From Gnetum montanum (Eukaryota > Streptophyta > Gnetopsida > Gnetales > Gnetaceae), in assembly GCA_015680685.1 (NCBI GenBank), contig MNCI01005370.1, positions 363,991 to 427,990 on the forward strand: a stretch of DNA of 64,000 bases, given 5' to 3'. The translations under genes and the position numbers were made by a program. Under the pieces are notes generated by a model. It was not told the origin of the DNA. It searched no databases and saw only the letters and a program-made list of their open reading frames with translations. Of the stretch, positions 34,798 to 46,228 are shown piece by piece. Every line of letters begins with the position of its first letter. The first letter of the stretch is position 1.

Positions 34798-35650
34798 GTT
34801 GATCTATCATATGTTTTGGTTAGAAGAAAAATTGATATATATTTCTTGATCGTTGAAGACGATTCTATTAAATCAACTGATTCTCCAACTAATACATTAA
34901 TTGATTTAATACATCAACTGATTAAATGATTTACTACATTACCTAATTCTTAACAACCTTTCTACCTTGTTTAAGAACACTAACTCTAGCAGTGTAACTA
35001 ATGACATGGCATAGAGATCTTAAGACTACAAGAAAAAAATTAAGCATTTGATCTCAGGGCTGAAAAGGTTAAATTTGGTAATCTTAACAAGGCATGATTA
35101 GTTACTCTTATGTTGTCATGTTTTAAGGTATAGTTCATGATATCATTGAATTATTGAGTACTTATATGATAAATCTAACCTTACTAATGAGTTTAAAAGG
35201 GTTAAGAATGTTGGAAATGACTATTCATATGTTAAAAATGGACATTGTATGCTTAAGTTATTTTAAAATTATGCTTTTGGGGGTATTTAGTTACTATATC
35301 AGGAAAAGGGTAAAAAATAATTTTCAAGGCTTCCTGGGATGGACCTGACTTCACCATTATGTTTGAAAGGTTGAAATCTATAGGAAAAAACTCTTCATAT
35401 GTTGAAAAGGCTTTCAAAATATAAAGTTATGCTTTTGGATTTTAGAATCATTTGGTGCAAAGAATGAAACTTCTTGTGAGGCCATCCATCCTAGTACTAC
35501 TTTAGAACAAGCATGCTTAATTATAGAATTCTTATCTCATGTGCTATTGATGCATCAAATTACTTTTTTAAAAATTTTTCTTGTGTTCCTAATTTTAAAC
35601 TAACATTTCAATGGACATAAATTTTAAATTCGTTGTCAATTGATGGAAAT

Positions 35651-36197
35651 TTTGAATTTTCCATTAGTTGATGAAAAAATTTGAATTTCCCATTAGTTTA
35701 TGAAAAATTGGAATTCTCTAGAGGTGCCCTTTATGAATGATGCCATTGGTGCCCACAGACTGTTGGAGGTGCCCTTTATGGGTAGTGCTGTCAGTGTCCA
35801 TGGGGCATTAGAGGTGCCCTTTATGGAGCATCAGTAGCAAATAATAGTGTAGAGAGGGAGTGGCAATTGAGGGTTGTTTAGGTGATGCACATCAGGGTTT
35901 GTCAATGGACTATAGGTACACATGCTAGAGGTCATGAGCAACTACGATGAGGTGAAGAGTGTGGTGGTGTTCACATGTTGGTGGTAGCATGGGTGTGTAG
36001 GGAGGATGCATGCAGCATTGACGAGTGAGGGTTTCTAACTTTTGTGCTATGTAGGGAGAGTTTCTACCCTTATAGGGCCAATGTAGTTGTTATGCAGTGC
36101 TACGTAGTCGTTGCAAGGCTAGCATAGCATCTATAAAGCCTACGTGGTCCCTATAAGGCCAACGTAGTCCCTATAGGGCCTATGTGGCTCTTGCAAG
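35651..36197. repeat. Three adjacent short minisatellites (29, 45 and 20 bp)
   Basis: A 29-bp unit twice (35,651-35,708, TTTGAATTTCCCATTAG core), a 45-bp unit starting GAGGTGCCCTTTATG at 35,721, 35,766 and 35,811, and a 20-bp unit about five times at 36,099-36,197 (GCC-ACGTAGTCCCTATAGG type). Units are diverged. Confidence 0.8.
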
Positions 36198-36257
36198 GCT
36201 AGCACATCATGAAATTATTTTTTATTTTAAATAATGTTTAGTCAAATGAGGGAGGGG

Positions 36258-36420
36258 GGCCTAGGTTTGAACCCATGACTTCCCACTCACCCCTTCTCTC
36301 TTTTTTAACTTTTTTTTATTATTATTTTATTCTACCTTGCCTCAATGGTTAACATGATTGTTTGACTGATGACAAGGTGGAGGTTCAGTATAGGTAAATA
36401 GTGATTTTAGGTTTGATTCC
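36258..36420. mobile_element. Possible SINE remnants (box A/B-like words)
   Basis: GGGTTCAAACCTAG on the minus strand (36,258-36,275) is a perfect box B. On the plus strand TTGCCTCAATGGTTAAC (about 36,342) and GGAGGTTCAGTATAGG (about 36,388) are box A- and B-like at tRNA spacing. No match to the SINE family at 8.6 and 13.5 kb is evident, so the call is weak. Confidence 0.3.
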
Positions 36421-37145
36421 TGACACCAAAAATTTTGAAATTTTGAAATAATAATATATTATTTTATTGCACACATAATTAGAAACTTAAAACAATGACA
36501 TCTCTCAAATTGTAAGTCTAATTGAGACAAAATTTATACTAGTTGGAATCGTCTCGATGAGTACTATGCATTAAATATAGTCTTAGTGTTCAAAAATGAA
36601 GTTGGAATTTTTCAATATTTTGAAAGGTCCAACTAGATTATTCTACCATAATGAAATTACCAAATTAATATATGAAGACATGATGACTTATAAATGACTC
36701 TATGTTACTTAGGATAATGAGTTTCAATCAAAATATTAATTCAGGTTATGGTCATCAAATTTTTCGAAGAAACTTAATAATGAACTTAATTAGTTAATAT
36801 TTATAGTATTAAGATGAGTAAGAATTACCTAGACCATTGTATCCTTGTCTTACCAACAAATTTTGCAATTGATAAATCTTGATGAGGCATAATCAGATTT
36901 TCATTGGTCAGTGACATCCATGAAAGAATTTTGTGGATGGGATCTATCTTTTGTAGATGTCTAATCCATTGTTCTTGAAATTAATGGAAAGGTATATTCT
37001 AGCTTACATCTCATACATATGGTGCATCCAATGATGATAAATGGTTTTCCATGTGTCATGGCTTCATGGTTCATCATCAAATTCATGTTGTAGTCGGTCC
37101 ATGGTTCTGAATGTCCCTTAGGTCGTGGTTTGCTTTGATATCAAT

Positions 37146-37659
37146 TATGACATCCCATTCTTGGATGTCATAAAAAATGTCAAATATACATTATATTAGA
37201 AATTATGTGTAAAGGAAATAACATAGAAAGCACATCAAGAGAAAGAAAAAATATGCTTTATTGATATGGAGTAGAGTATTTGGATCATGCTTTAAGAGTG
37301 TTCCTTGGAGTTTTCTTCCTTTAGCATCTATCCCTTAGAGGAAATCCAACATTCCCACCATCAAGTGAACTAGCTAGAAAGATGGCTAGTTCACTTCCTA
37401 TCTTACTTTGCTTAGCACATATGACTTGCTTTTACTGGCTTTATCCCACATGTTGGTATGACCTCTAAGCCTAGGTATAAATGCCTTAGGTCAAACCCCC
37501 AAAGGGCACCTCAAGAGACACATCTACTATTATAATATTTCCTTTTAGGTATTAATTACAACTACCCTTTCGGGTCTTGTTATGGTAATGATAACACTTA
37601 TTATAGAGAGACATCATCTTTATTATGCAGTAGCATCATTTGGAAATGGGGAAATTATA
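37146..37659 (-). repeat. 5' LTR of the non-autonomous element
   Basis: Right copy of the LTR pair. On the plus strand it starts TATGACATCCC and ends GAAATTATA. On the minus strand the primer-site-like TTGATATCAAAGC follows its end by one base. Confidence 0.7.
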
Positions 37660-37830
37660 GGATGCATCAATCTAACTAAGTTCTAGTAGATGCAATATCA
37701 CATGTACAATATAGTAGATGTGATATAGCATCTATGATGTAGTAGCCAACTAAGATGCATTGACAGGAATGCTATAAAATAGATGCGATGCAGCATGTAC
37801 GATATCTTAGCCAATTGATACACTTGATAA
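37660..37830 (-). mobile_element. Family A LTR, minus (copy 3, remainder)
   Basis: GGATGCATCAATCTAACTAAG, then GATGCAATATCACATG and GTAGCCAACTAAGATGCATT parallel 41,700-41,810. It completes the LTR split by the non-autonomous element. Confidence 0.65.
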
Positions 37831-39686
37831 AATGATGCTTCATTATGGCCCCATGACTTAGTTACCTAAAATATTAGGCCTCATCATACATTTACAACTA
37901 ACTAAAAAGTTGTTTTTGATTTATATATAAATGGAAGAAGTTCCATTACAAAAATTGTGGGGGTGGACAAGACTAGATTGGCTACCATTACAAAATTGGA
38001 GTACCACATTATATAATTTTATTTGAGAGGATGTATTACAAAATGAAAAAAAGACTAGATAGAAATTAAAGTTTAAAAAATTACAAAGGTATTCAAAAAT
38101 CTAATGTAGATGAATCATCTTGTTGTCATTAGTGATGACAGACTTTTCAACCTTAATTATTGTGTTGGTGCTTCTCTTTCATGTAGAACATTCTGGAAGA
38201 ATGGACTGAAATTATTGCTCATTAACCCATGGATTTCTAGCTAGTGACAAAATAATGTTTGAGATTTAATTCTTTTATGTGCCACTATTTGAGCATGGGT
38301 ATATCCTCCTTTTTTCTTCTCTTGGCCTCGTTTCCTTGCCTTATAAAAGACCTTCAATGTTAGGTATTTTGTCTAGTGTGATCTGAAATCACTAAAAAAT
38401 CAACATTAGTTTTGATAATTTCTCGTTGATGATTAATCCATTTTAAATTCTTAGTTAGATCAAAATTTGAAAATATTTTAGCATGTAAGCTCAAGATGAT
38501 TTCATAATAATGTTTTCCAAGGATCTAAGGTAAGTAAAATCATCAATTTGTTCAAATTATTTTGATTATTTTTACTATTAGTTACCATAGTGTTTGAAAA
38601 TAGGATGTTAGAAAAATTTTAAAAATCACATCCTTTACCCTCCCATGATAATTGAGCTCAACTCTAAAAGTGCATAAGGTTTCAAATAATTAAAATCAAA
38701 GGTCTGATTCACAGCATGGTCCAAAAATGTTGAATTTAGAGGATATTTCAATAGAAAGGCATTAAAGATAATTTGAAATTGATAAGAAGTAGTCCTAAAA
38801 TCATGCATAAAGTTTGAGAAGTTTCCAATGATGCCCTGAAGGATGTAAGGTTAGGTTTAGAACCATGATCAATAAAATTCATGCAAGTGGATCCTCCCCA
38901 AAGTAGGCTCTTGTCATAATGCCCTTGCATAACCACTTCTATGGATGTATGTGGGCATCTTAGAAGTTAAATGTAGATCATGCGTTTGTCCCAAAAAACA
39001 CACAATTACCTTGGTTAGGATCCTATAATATACTATAAAAAATCATTAAGCTCATAATTGCATTCAGTAGCAAGGTGAATAATGGAATGAGAAGGAATTG
39101 CATAGATTGGGACATGAGGCATCTAACCATGCCTACAATAGGTTCTTGTGTCAATTATAATTAAGATGACTATCATACTTATCCATCCAAGTTTTATACC
39201 AAGTCCATATCATTAATAATGCCCTTGCATTGATGTGTCCCTTCTTTCCTACCATCATGAGTCCACAACAATCATAGAGAACAAACATCACTTCAAAAAG
39301 AGCAAAAAAGATAAGAAGGAAGACAAAAAAGGCCTTAGTTAGAGTGGTGCCTTTAGGCATGGGTAACATATCTTTCTAGCCCCATAACTAGTACTTGTAG
39401 CCCATTATTATTTCTAAGGTATGTGTTTTTAATTTTCATTATTCTTTTTCATTTTCTATCTTTTTTTCTTTTTCTTTCCCTTATTCTTCTTCTTCTTTTA
39501 TAGGCATTATTTTTCATGAAAACCACACCATGTAAGGACATGCTTCCTATTTATTGGTTGATGATAGGAGTAATGATACATTCCATGAGAAGTCATAGAA
39601 GACAAGAATGAAGTCAAGAAGAGAACCTACGAATCCCCTTGAGGTCACATCCTTTGCCATTCCCACTTGGCCTTTTTCTTGTTCTT
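37831..39686. other. Unassigned AT-rich sequence
   Basis: No recognisable domain. Two minus-strand frames (38,936-38,748 and 39,369-39,151) are open for 60-70 codons; the former includes GHYDKSLLWGGSTCMNFIDH. I do not recognise them, and they could be decayed gene or element sequence. Confidence 0.4.
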
Positions 39687-40355
39687 TAAGGTATAATGAC
39701 CGATAGTTGATTTTAGTTTCGTGTAAGAAGAACCATATTATTTTTATGGTACAGGACTTTTACTTAGAAAAACTAGAGGGATGAATTAGGTAATCTCATT
39801 GCATTGCACAATTATTAACCTAGCCATCTTGATAGCATAGAACAAAGATCCAACAAATAACGTTGACTTCTACATCATTATTGGTAGCATTGTTATAAAA
39901 AAAACATATTAGATATTTGTAAAACACAAAGGAAATGACTCAAGAAAAGAGAAAATTATAAAGAAAAGAAAAATCAATAGAAATTCAAAATATCATAATA
40001 ATTGGAGAATTTTTACAGAAATAGGAAAATGATAAAAAATTGTAAAAGAAAAAGGTGAAAATACACTTATTAGTTCTTGATCCAAGATGGGGCATCTTCC
40101 CCATGACTAAATTCATGGGAAAGCATTTAGAAAATGGACTACACATTTTCTTGGTTATACACAATAAATTTTCCATTTATCATCTTTAATGATTTAAGTT
40201 TTTGCTTAGTAGCTCATTTAACATTGATGATAATTAGGTTTTGATCATTTGGAGACATCTTTAGCTAGACTATAAGGTGTTTTCTTTTTAGAAGATCCAT
40301 ACATGTTTCCTTGTTTATTTTCTATTTTAGTTCTTGTATCTCCTTGTTTACCATC

Positions 40356-40739
40356 TTATTTTAGTTTATAGTTAGAGTGTAGGATGTTCTTCTCTAAGTT
40401 CTCTATTTGGTTCATTTTCTTAGGACAAGAACTAATAAGTGGATTGGATGTTTCCATGCATCTATTAAATGGTTTGGTATTCTCATTTTCTAGCCATTGG
40501 GTATCTTTTGGTTTAGTGGCTATACTGTAGCCATAGTTTTGCATACATACTTGTTTCTCAAGTTTATTATGGGTTGGTATAGTGATCACGTTAATACTTT
40601 GAACATTTAGATCACAATCACACCCTTTATCATTATTAGTAATGCATGAAATTTTATATCTCTCCACAATGATAGGTTCATTTTTTATGTTTTGCATTGG
40701 AGGGATAACGATTGTTGGATTTTCCTTAGGAAGAGGCAT
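40356..40739 (-). pseudogene. Unknown family A ORF, arm 1 copy (truncated)
   Basis: 127 codons, starting MPLPKENPTIVIPPMQNIKN. It matches the 173-codon arm 2 frame almost residue for residue, then stops early at a substitution. Asn/Lys/Ile-rich, with no signal peptide, membrane segment or known domain visible. It lies downstream of the Pro/Tyr/Gln-rich frame in the family A unit. Confidence 0.5.
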
Positions 40740-40884
40740 AGTTTTTGTGAGGTAGGATGATTGAAATGGATTATCCTTGTGCTAGTTTTGATGAGCTAGT
40801 AGGTCTTCTAGTTCAATTTACATGTATGGAAACTATCCGTAAGAAAGGAAATTTCTAAGACTTTTGTTAAGGGCTACAAGCACT

Positions 40885-41286
40885 ATCATCCCTTTGTATG
40901 TTCATAGCACAAGTTGCATTCTTCTATTGAGGTTGTGATGCCAATCCTTCCTACATTGTTGATGATGACATATGTTGGAGGAAAGTATGAGAGTATTGAG
41001 GATGTAATGGATGATGAGAGGCATAATATGGTGATCTCATAGAAGATGTTGTAGGTTGATGGTATTCAAGAGGGTAGTAGTAGTATGTTAAGGTATGGAA
41101 AGCAGAACCATTTAAAGAAACATGTTGTTGAGAATAAGAATTATGAGGGTTTGGATAGCAATAGGGATATTGCTAGTTTGGTGATGGCATCCCCCATGAT
41201 TGTGGGTTTTTCCATTCTTCTTAATAGTATTCTTGAGGTTGAGGAGGAGTCCTACTTGGATATTATTGTTGGTTGTAGGACTGTCT
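40885..41286 (-). pseudogene. Pro/Tyr/Gln-rich gag-tail-like frame in the foldback loop
   Basis: Minus-strand translation is rich in Tyr, Pro, Gln, Ser and His (QYPYCYPNPHNYYSQQH; YYYYPLEYHQPTTSS). A nearly identical copy lies at 50,860-50,437. Similar composition occurs in the plus family A remnant (YPYQQPDPYGYY at 19.83 kb), so I infer the low-complexity part of the family A gag. A few stops interrupt it. Confidence 0.5.
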
Positions 41287-41289
41287 AAA

Positions 41290-41820
41290 ATTACCCTTAC
41301 TATATTCAAGGACTACGTGCATGAAAATATAAATATTAACTAAGTTCATAAAAAGTAAATTTCATTAAAAGTAAGTCTATTCTAAATCAAAATACTACAA
41401 TGAATATGAATCAATCTTGATCTTATTGCTACTAATGGAATGTGTCCAGGTACAATGCCACTTGAATAAGATGTAAAATTGACTCAAATCTAGATTATAA
41501 GCACTCAATAACCATTTGCTAAGATTACAAGAGAGAGCTGTAAGAGTCTAGCTACACTACTAGCCAAATGGTATCAAATATGTGATGGGTTCTTGAATAT
41601 TTATAGGCAAATATAGGCATTACATTGATGGGGATGTAGTTGCATCAATGGGAATGGATCGATGAGGATGCATCAATGAGGTTTTATCAACGAGGATGCA
41701 TTGATGAAACTAAGTTATCATAGATGCAATATTGCATCTATGATATAGTAGATGCGATAAAACATCTACGATGTAGCAGGCAACTAAGATGCATCGACAA
41801 GAATGCTACAACATAGATGC
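41290..41820 (-). mobile_element. Family A LTR fragment, minus (copy 4)
   Basis: The reverse complement of this region matches 17.4-17.7 kb. A TATA-like CCTATAAATATTC lies on the minus strand (about 41,607-41,595), and GTACCTGGACACATTCC corresponds to GTACTTGGACACATTGG. It is nearly identical to 50,870-51,265 plus 62,679-62,775 and preserves the uninterrupted target sequence CATAGATGCAATATTG (41,719-41,734). Confidence 0.75.
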
Positions 41821-42016
41821 CATGTAGTATTTGAATTTCTACCATACTGATTTGTTGTGCATACCCCTTTTGTATTGTTAAACATTCAACATCATATAAG
41901 ATAGTAGGCCTGATTTGTATCCTATAATATTTTTCCTTTAATTTTATTGGTATTCTTTTATCACAGAGAGCACCACCAGCCTATATCCATTTCAATCATC
42001 CTACCTCACAAAAACT

Positions 42017-42538
42017 ATGTCCCTTCCTAAGGAAAATCCAACAACCGTTATCCCTCCAATGCAAAACATAAAAAATGAACCTATCATTGTGGAGAGATAT
42101 AAAATTTCATGCATTACTAATAATGATAAAGGGTGTGATTGTGATCTAAATGTTCAAAGTATTAACATGATCACTATACCAACCAATAATGAACTTAAGA
42201 AACAAGTATGTATGCAAAACTATGACTACAGTATAGCCACTAAACCAAAAGATGCACAATGGCTAGAAAATGAGAATACCAAACCATTTAATATATGCAT
42301 GGAAACATCCAATCCACTTATTAGTTCTTGTCCTAAGAAAATGAACCAAATAGAGAACTTAGAGAAGAACATCCTACACTCTAACTATACACTAAAAGAA
42401 GATGGTAATCAAGGAGATACAAGAACTAAAATAGAAAATAAACAAGGAAACATGTATGGATATTCTAAAAAGAAAACACCTTATAGTCTAGCTAAAGATG
42501 TCTCCAAACGATCAAAACCTAATTATCATCAATGTTAA
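42017..42538 (+). CDS. Unknown 173-codon ORF of family A, arm 2 copy
   Basis: Starts MSLPKENPTTVIPPMQNIKN and ends RSKPNYHQC. It contains scattered Cys (CDCDLNV; ISSCPKK) but no recognised zinc motif. It is the longest intact frame of the family A unit and its mirror copy at 40,739-40,356 is truncated. Upstream, still in frame, the sequence QSSYLTKT appears to continue the previous frame, so it may be part of a longer gag-type protein and its Met may not be a true start. Function unknown. Confidence 0.4.
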   Translation: MSLPKENPTTVIPPMQNIKNEPIIVERYKISCITNNDKGCDCDLNVQSINMITIPTNNELKKQVCMQNYDYSIATKPKDAQWLENENTKPFNICMETSNPLISSCPKKMNQIENLEKNILHSNYTLKEDGNQGDTRTKIENKQGNMYGYSKKKTPYSLAKDVSKRSKPNYHQC

Positions 42539-43594
42539 ATGAGCTACTAAGCAAAAACTTAAATCATTAAAGATGATAAATGGAAAATTTATTGTGTATA
42601 ACCAAGAAAATGTGTAGTCCATTTTCTAAATGCTTTCCCATGAATTTAGTCATGGGGAAGATGCCCCATCTTGGATCAAGGACTAATAAGTGTATTTTCA
42701 CCTTTTTCTTTTACAATTTTTTATCATTTTCCTATTTCTTTAAAAATTCTCCAATTATTATGATATTTTGCATTTCTATTGATTTTTCTTTTCTTTATAA
42801 TTTTCTCTTTTCTTGAGTCATTTCCTTTGTGTTTTACAAATATCTAATATGTTTTTTTTATAACAATGCTACCAATAATGATGTAGAAGTCAACGTTATT
42901 TGTTGGATCTTTGTTCTATGCTATCAAGATGGCTAGGTTAATAATTGTGCAATGCAATGAGATTACCTAATTCATCCCCCTAGTTTTTCTAAGTAAAAGT
43001 CCTTTACCATAAAAATAATATGGTTCTTCTTACACGAAACTAAAATCAACTATTGGTCATTATACCTTATGCCACAAAGTGACTCCGCGAGCCACGGCTA
43101 GTGTACGCAAGGCTTGTCTCAAGGTTACATAAAACCTAGCAGGGTTGTCAAAGTGCAAAAACATCTACCGATGACACGATCTGGAGGACTCAGTAGGCCA
43201 TATCAAATCCATGATACGACGACGCAACTCAACATCAACAATGCACTCTTCCCCTAGCGCTTCTTAGGATGGAGCTATCGGACTTTCTCCTAGCTAATCC
43301 TTCAGATGTTCTTCAACAAACACCTTTGTCTCAGGTAGTGGCTAATTAGTAAACACCTAATCAAGAGATAATTTCTACAACACCAGGGTAACGCAAGTGG
43401 AATCAAGACCAGATAGCAACTAAGTGGTCATAGATTACCAAGACAATCACAATAAGATAGCATATAGTAGCAACAATTAAACCAATGACAAAAATTAGAT
43501 GTCGACACTCTTCAGTGGTCATTGCTTATAAGAAAATTGCACACATAGCTTTATATTAGAACAGCTTTACAAGCATAGCTTCTGAGCTATGGAC

Positions 43595-43611
43595 TAGCCT
43601 CTTATTTATAG
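43595..43611 (-). promoter_or_regulatory. TATA box of the viral non-coding region
   Basis: The minus strand reads CTATAAATAAGAGGCTAG, just downstream of the last viral coding frame and in the viral sense. This is where caulimovirid pregenomic-RNA promoters lie. No tRNA-Met primer site (TGGTATCAGAGC) was found further downstream; that part may be lost. Confidence 0.55.
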
Positions 43612-43934
43612 CTTGGAGGCTGAGGGTAGCGTACAAGCCACGCTAGGGACTTCACACAATCTATCTAGATAAACATGACACAACTTCAACCTTATCTAGC
43701 TAATAAAAAATTATTGACACGCTATCCTTATCCAGGGATAGCTTTCAGGATAGCCTTGTGGACACCACAAATTTTCCTGAGCGTTTTCTGGCAATCTGAA
43801 CATTCTTTGATAAGCTTTGACAGCTCGGACAAGACGATTGCAGGTGATGACATCACTTCTTCTAAAGGCGACAATTGTTTTGGAATTATTTGTTCATTCT
43901 TATACCATGTGGTTTCATTGAATAAGTTTATCTG

Positions 43935-44153
43935 CTAGAAGGAGTGACACAGCTTTGATTCCCATCCGATAGACTCAGTGACTTGGTTTAGATAAGTTCT
44001 AGCATTGTCGTTGGGGAATAATGGTTGTTGTGTCAACAACAGATTTTCCAACACTTCCATTTGTTGTAGGTGAGTGAGTATTCTTGGTTCTAATCTGCTC
44101 CAGCGTAGATTGTTGATGAGACAATCTATCCTTCCCACCATATTGATGAACAA
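43935..44153 (-). pseudogene. C-terminal remnant of the viral polyprotein
   Basis: 72 open codons after the RNase H on the minus strand (LTHLQQMEVLENLLL...). No known domain. It may be the polyprotein tail or a small downstream frame. Confidence 0.4.
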
Positions 44154-44389
44154 ATCAATGGTAGGATATTGTTTACTGATACTTATTGTTGACTCTTGAG
44201 GAAAGAACTTTGGAATCTAGTGACACCATCGAACTCTATCTTCCAAACTTGTTAGAGGCCATGAAAGCCAATCACCCATGTCTTGCATAGGATTTTGTGA
44301 GGAGCTGCTTCCTTCTAGTTGCATCATTTTGATTTGTGCCTATGGTTTCAGTTCTCTAGTGAGAGCATCTGGGAGGAAATTAACCAAAC

Positions 44390-44810
44390 CTGGAATTCGT
44401 TCAATGGAAAATTGGTTGTACCAATAAAAATTGCCACCATGGAAAGTGCTGAAGCTTTGGTGAAGGGGTGATCTTCTGTTTTAGCAGGGCCATTAGATTG
44501 CTGAATTTGTTCTTAAAATAAATGGTCCTTCGATTAAATAGATATGAAACTTTTCTAAACCTCGGATTGCGGCAAGAATTTCCTTTTCTGCAGGCCAATA
44601 ATTTAATTCATGCTTGTGAAAACTTCCTGAAGCATAAGCACATATTTCCTCATCAGTTTTGCATCCTTTTCTGAGTAGCATTGCTGCCCATGCATCAAAA
44701 CTAGCATATGTGTTTAGCACAAATGTCCTTTCATAATTGGATTGAGGGGCGATAAGTTTTGACATTCTTTCTTCAACTGGATGACCTGTTCTGATGCCTT
44801 TTTGGTCCAC
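44390..44810 (-). pseudogene. Viral RNase H
   Basis: Starts one frame off the RT, so a frameshift lies near 44.75 kb. It has LNTYASFDAWAAML (first catalytic Asp position altered from TDAS), ELNYWPAEKEILA (Glu retained) and LRTNSAI (Asp to Asn). A further frame change leads to LVNFLPDALTREL (usual N-x-x-A-D-A-L-S-R). Catalytically dead by these changes. Confidence 0.75.
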
Positions 44811-44959
44811 ACAAATGGCATTTGATTCTTACACCATCTGATTTCCATAGTTTTATCAGTAAACTTGTCTATATGTTTGGACACATAGTTTACACATCCT
44901 AAAAATCTTAAACATTGATCTTTGTTCTTAAGCTTGTCTGGAAAATGTGTGATCTTTTG

Positions 44960-45826
44960 AAGCACATGTGGTTGCATGTAGATTTTTCCTTCTTTCAGCT
45001 GTACACCAAGAAACTCAATTTCTTTCTTTCCGATCTAAAACTTGTTTGGATCTTTGGATAAACCAATTCCATGTTGTTTGTAGATATTGGCAAAATGTTG
45101 TAAATGGCTTACATGATCTTGAAGTGAATATGAGAAAATCAGAAAATCATCAATATAATTTGCTATGAAATCATGATTCCTTCCAAATACGTTATCCATT
45201 CTATGTTGAAATTTTGATAGAGCATTCTTCAGGCCAAAGGGCATGACTATCCATTCATACAGTTCTTGTGGAGTATTGAATGTTATTTTGTGAATGTCTT
45301 CTTCAGAAATTTTGATCTGGTGGTATCCGCTTTTACAATCAAACTTACTAAAGTAAATTTTCACTGCGACTTTCTGAATCAAACTTTCCTTATTTGGCAG
45401 AGGCCATTTAACATCAATTGTAACTGCATTCAAAGGAATGTAGTTAATCACCATTCGGGCTTTACCTTGTTTCATCTCAGCATGATTACAGACGATGAAG
45501 CTAGCACAAGAGTAATTAGATTGTGAGGGCCTAATTAATCCTTTTTTCAGAAATTCATCTATCTGCTTTCCCATTTCTTCTGTATCTTCTAGATTGAGTA
45601 GGATCTACTTACTTTGAACAGGAATGTTGTGTACAGTAGGTATGAATGCCACTGGGCTGTCTTTATCCCAGAAATCCAAGGGATGTTCACAGCAACAATC
45701 TTGTAGTGCTTGAAACCAAGGCATTAACTGGTGTTCATTTGTGTTGAGGTCAATATGAGCTTTCTTTAATTGTTGAAGATGTTGATACTTGGCTCTAGCT
45801 ATCTCTTCCATTTCAACTTGGGACAT
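44960..45826 (-). pseudogene. Viral reverse transcriptase
   Basis: Pieces 45,826-45,605 and 45,574-45,035 lie in one frame. The motifs run: KGLIRPSQSNYSCASFIV, a KARMVINY block, FSKFDCKSGYHQI, WIVMPFGLKNA, and the catalytic YIDDFLIFS (YxDD intact), then the EFLGVQLKEG connection. Motif spacing and sequence type are caulimovirid rather than Ty3 LTR element. One stop falls at each piece end. Confidence 0.88.
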
Positions 45827-45856
45827 TATCTCTGAAATGCTTGGATTCTTCTAAAA

Positions 45857-46228
45857 CTACTTTAACTGTGGATGTCGATTTCTTTGCATAACTGATGGAA
45901 TCCTTCCAATTATTATCTTTGGTCTTGGATCTTGAAGGGGTGAAGAACAAACAATCATATTTGGTCTGATAGTATAAGGGCGTATACTATCTATGAAATG
46001 AGCACCTAGATCGATGTCGAAACCACTATCTGAAACTTGCACAAAATTAGTTTTGCCTACATACTCATTATTCAAGGTGATAGGAATGTTGAAAGAAAAA
46101 TGTGATAGGCTTCGAACTCCATTGATGGTTTCTTATGTTATAGGCTTAGGATTTTCTTCCTATTTTTCTAACACATTTTTATGATAAAAATTTAAAGTTG
46201 CACCTGTATCAATAAAAGCTTGATACTT
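45857..46228 (-). pseudogene. Viral aspartic protease
   Basis: The active-site motif FIDTGATLNF is intact (DTGA at 46,210-46,199). The C-terminal part (46,075-45,857) carries IIIGRIP. One stop lies between them. A retropepsin of the pararetroviral polyprotein. Confidence 0.8.

Larger units (their letters stand above)
34798..37145. other. Internal region of the non-autonomous element; mostly unassigned
   Basis: Contains minisatellites at 35.65-36.20 kb and tRNA-like boxes at 36.26-36.42 kb (listed separately). Otherwise no coding motif on either strand. The last 300 bases before the right LTR are open in short minus frames only. Confidence 0.45.
32662..37659 (-). mobile_element. Non-autonomous LTR element carrying a deadenylase retrocopy
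   Basis: Direct repeats 32,662-33,165 and 37,146-37,659 align over about 500 bp (both contain TTTATTGATATGGAGTA and GTTTTCTTCCTTT). They are flanked by GGATG on both sides (32,657-32,661; 37,660-37,664). On the minus strand the right LTR is followed by TTGATATCAAAGC (37,144-37,132), like the initiator-Met primer site TGGTATCAGAGC with two G-to-A changes, so the element reads on the minus strand. The interior of about 4 kb holds no gag, protease, RT or integrase that I can see. It holds a CCR4-type nuclease copy in the same orientation, three minisatellites and unassigned sequence. This looks like a LARD-type passenger of another element. Confidence 0.7.
39687..43069. repeat. Foldback: two 1,085-bp inverted arms around a 1,213-bp loop
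   Basis: Arm 1 (39,687-40,771) and arm 2 (41,985-43,069) are reverse complements with equal length; internal landmarks fall at the same offsets in both (start codons 32 and 595 bases from the inner edge), so there is no net indel. Differences are scattered substitutions. The loop holds a family A LTR and a Pro/Tyr/Gln-rich frame. Arm 2 abuts the endogenous virus at 43,070. No target duplication is evident around the whole structure. Confidence 0.9.
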
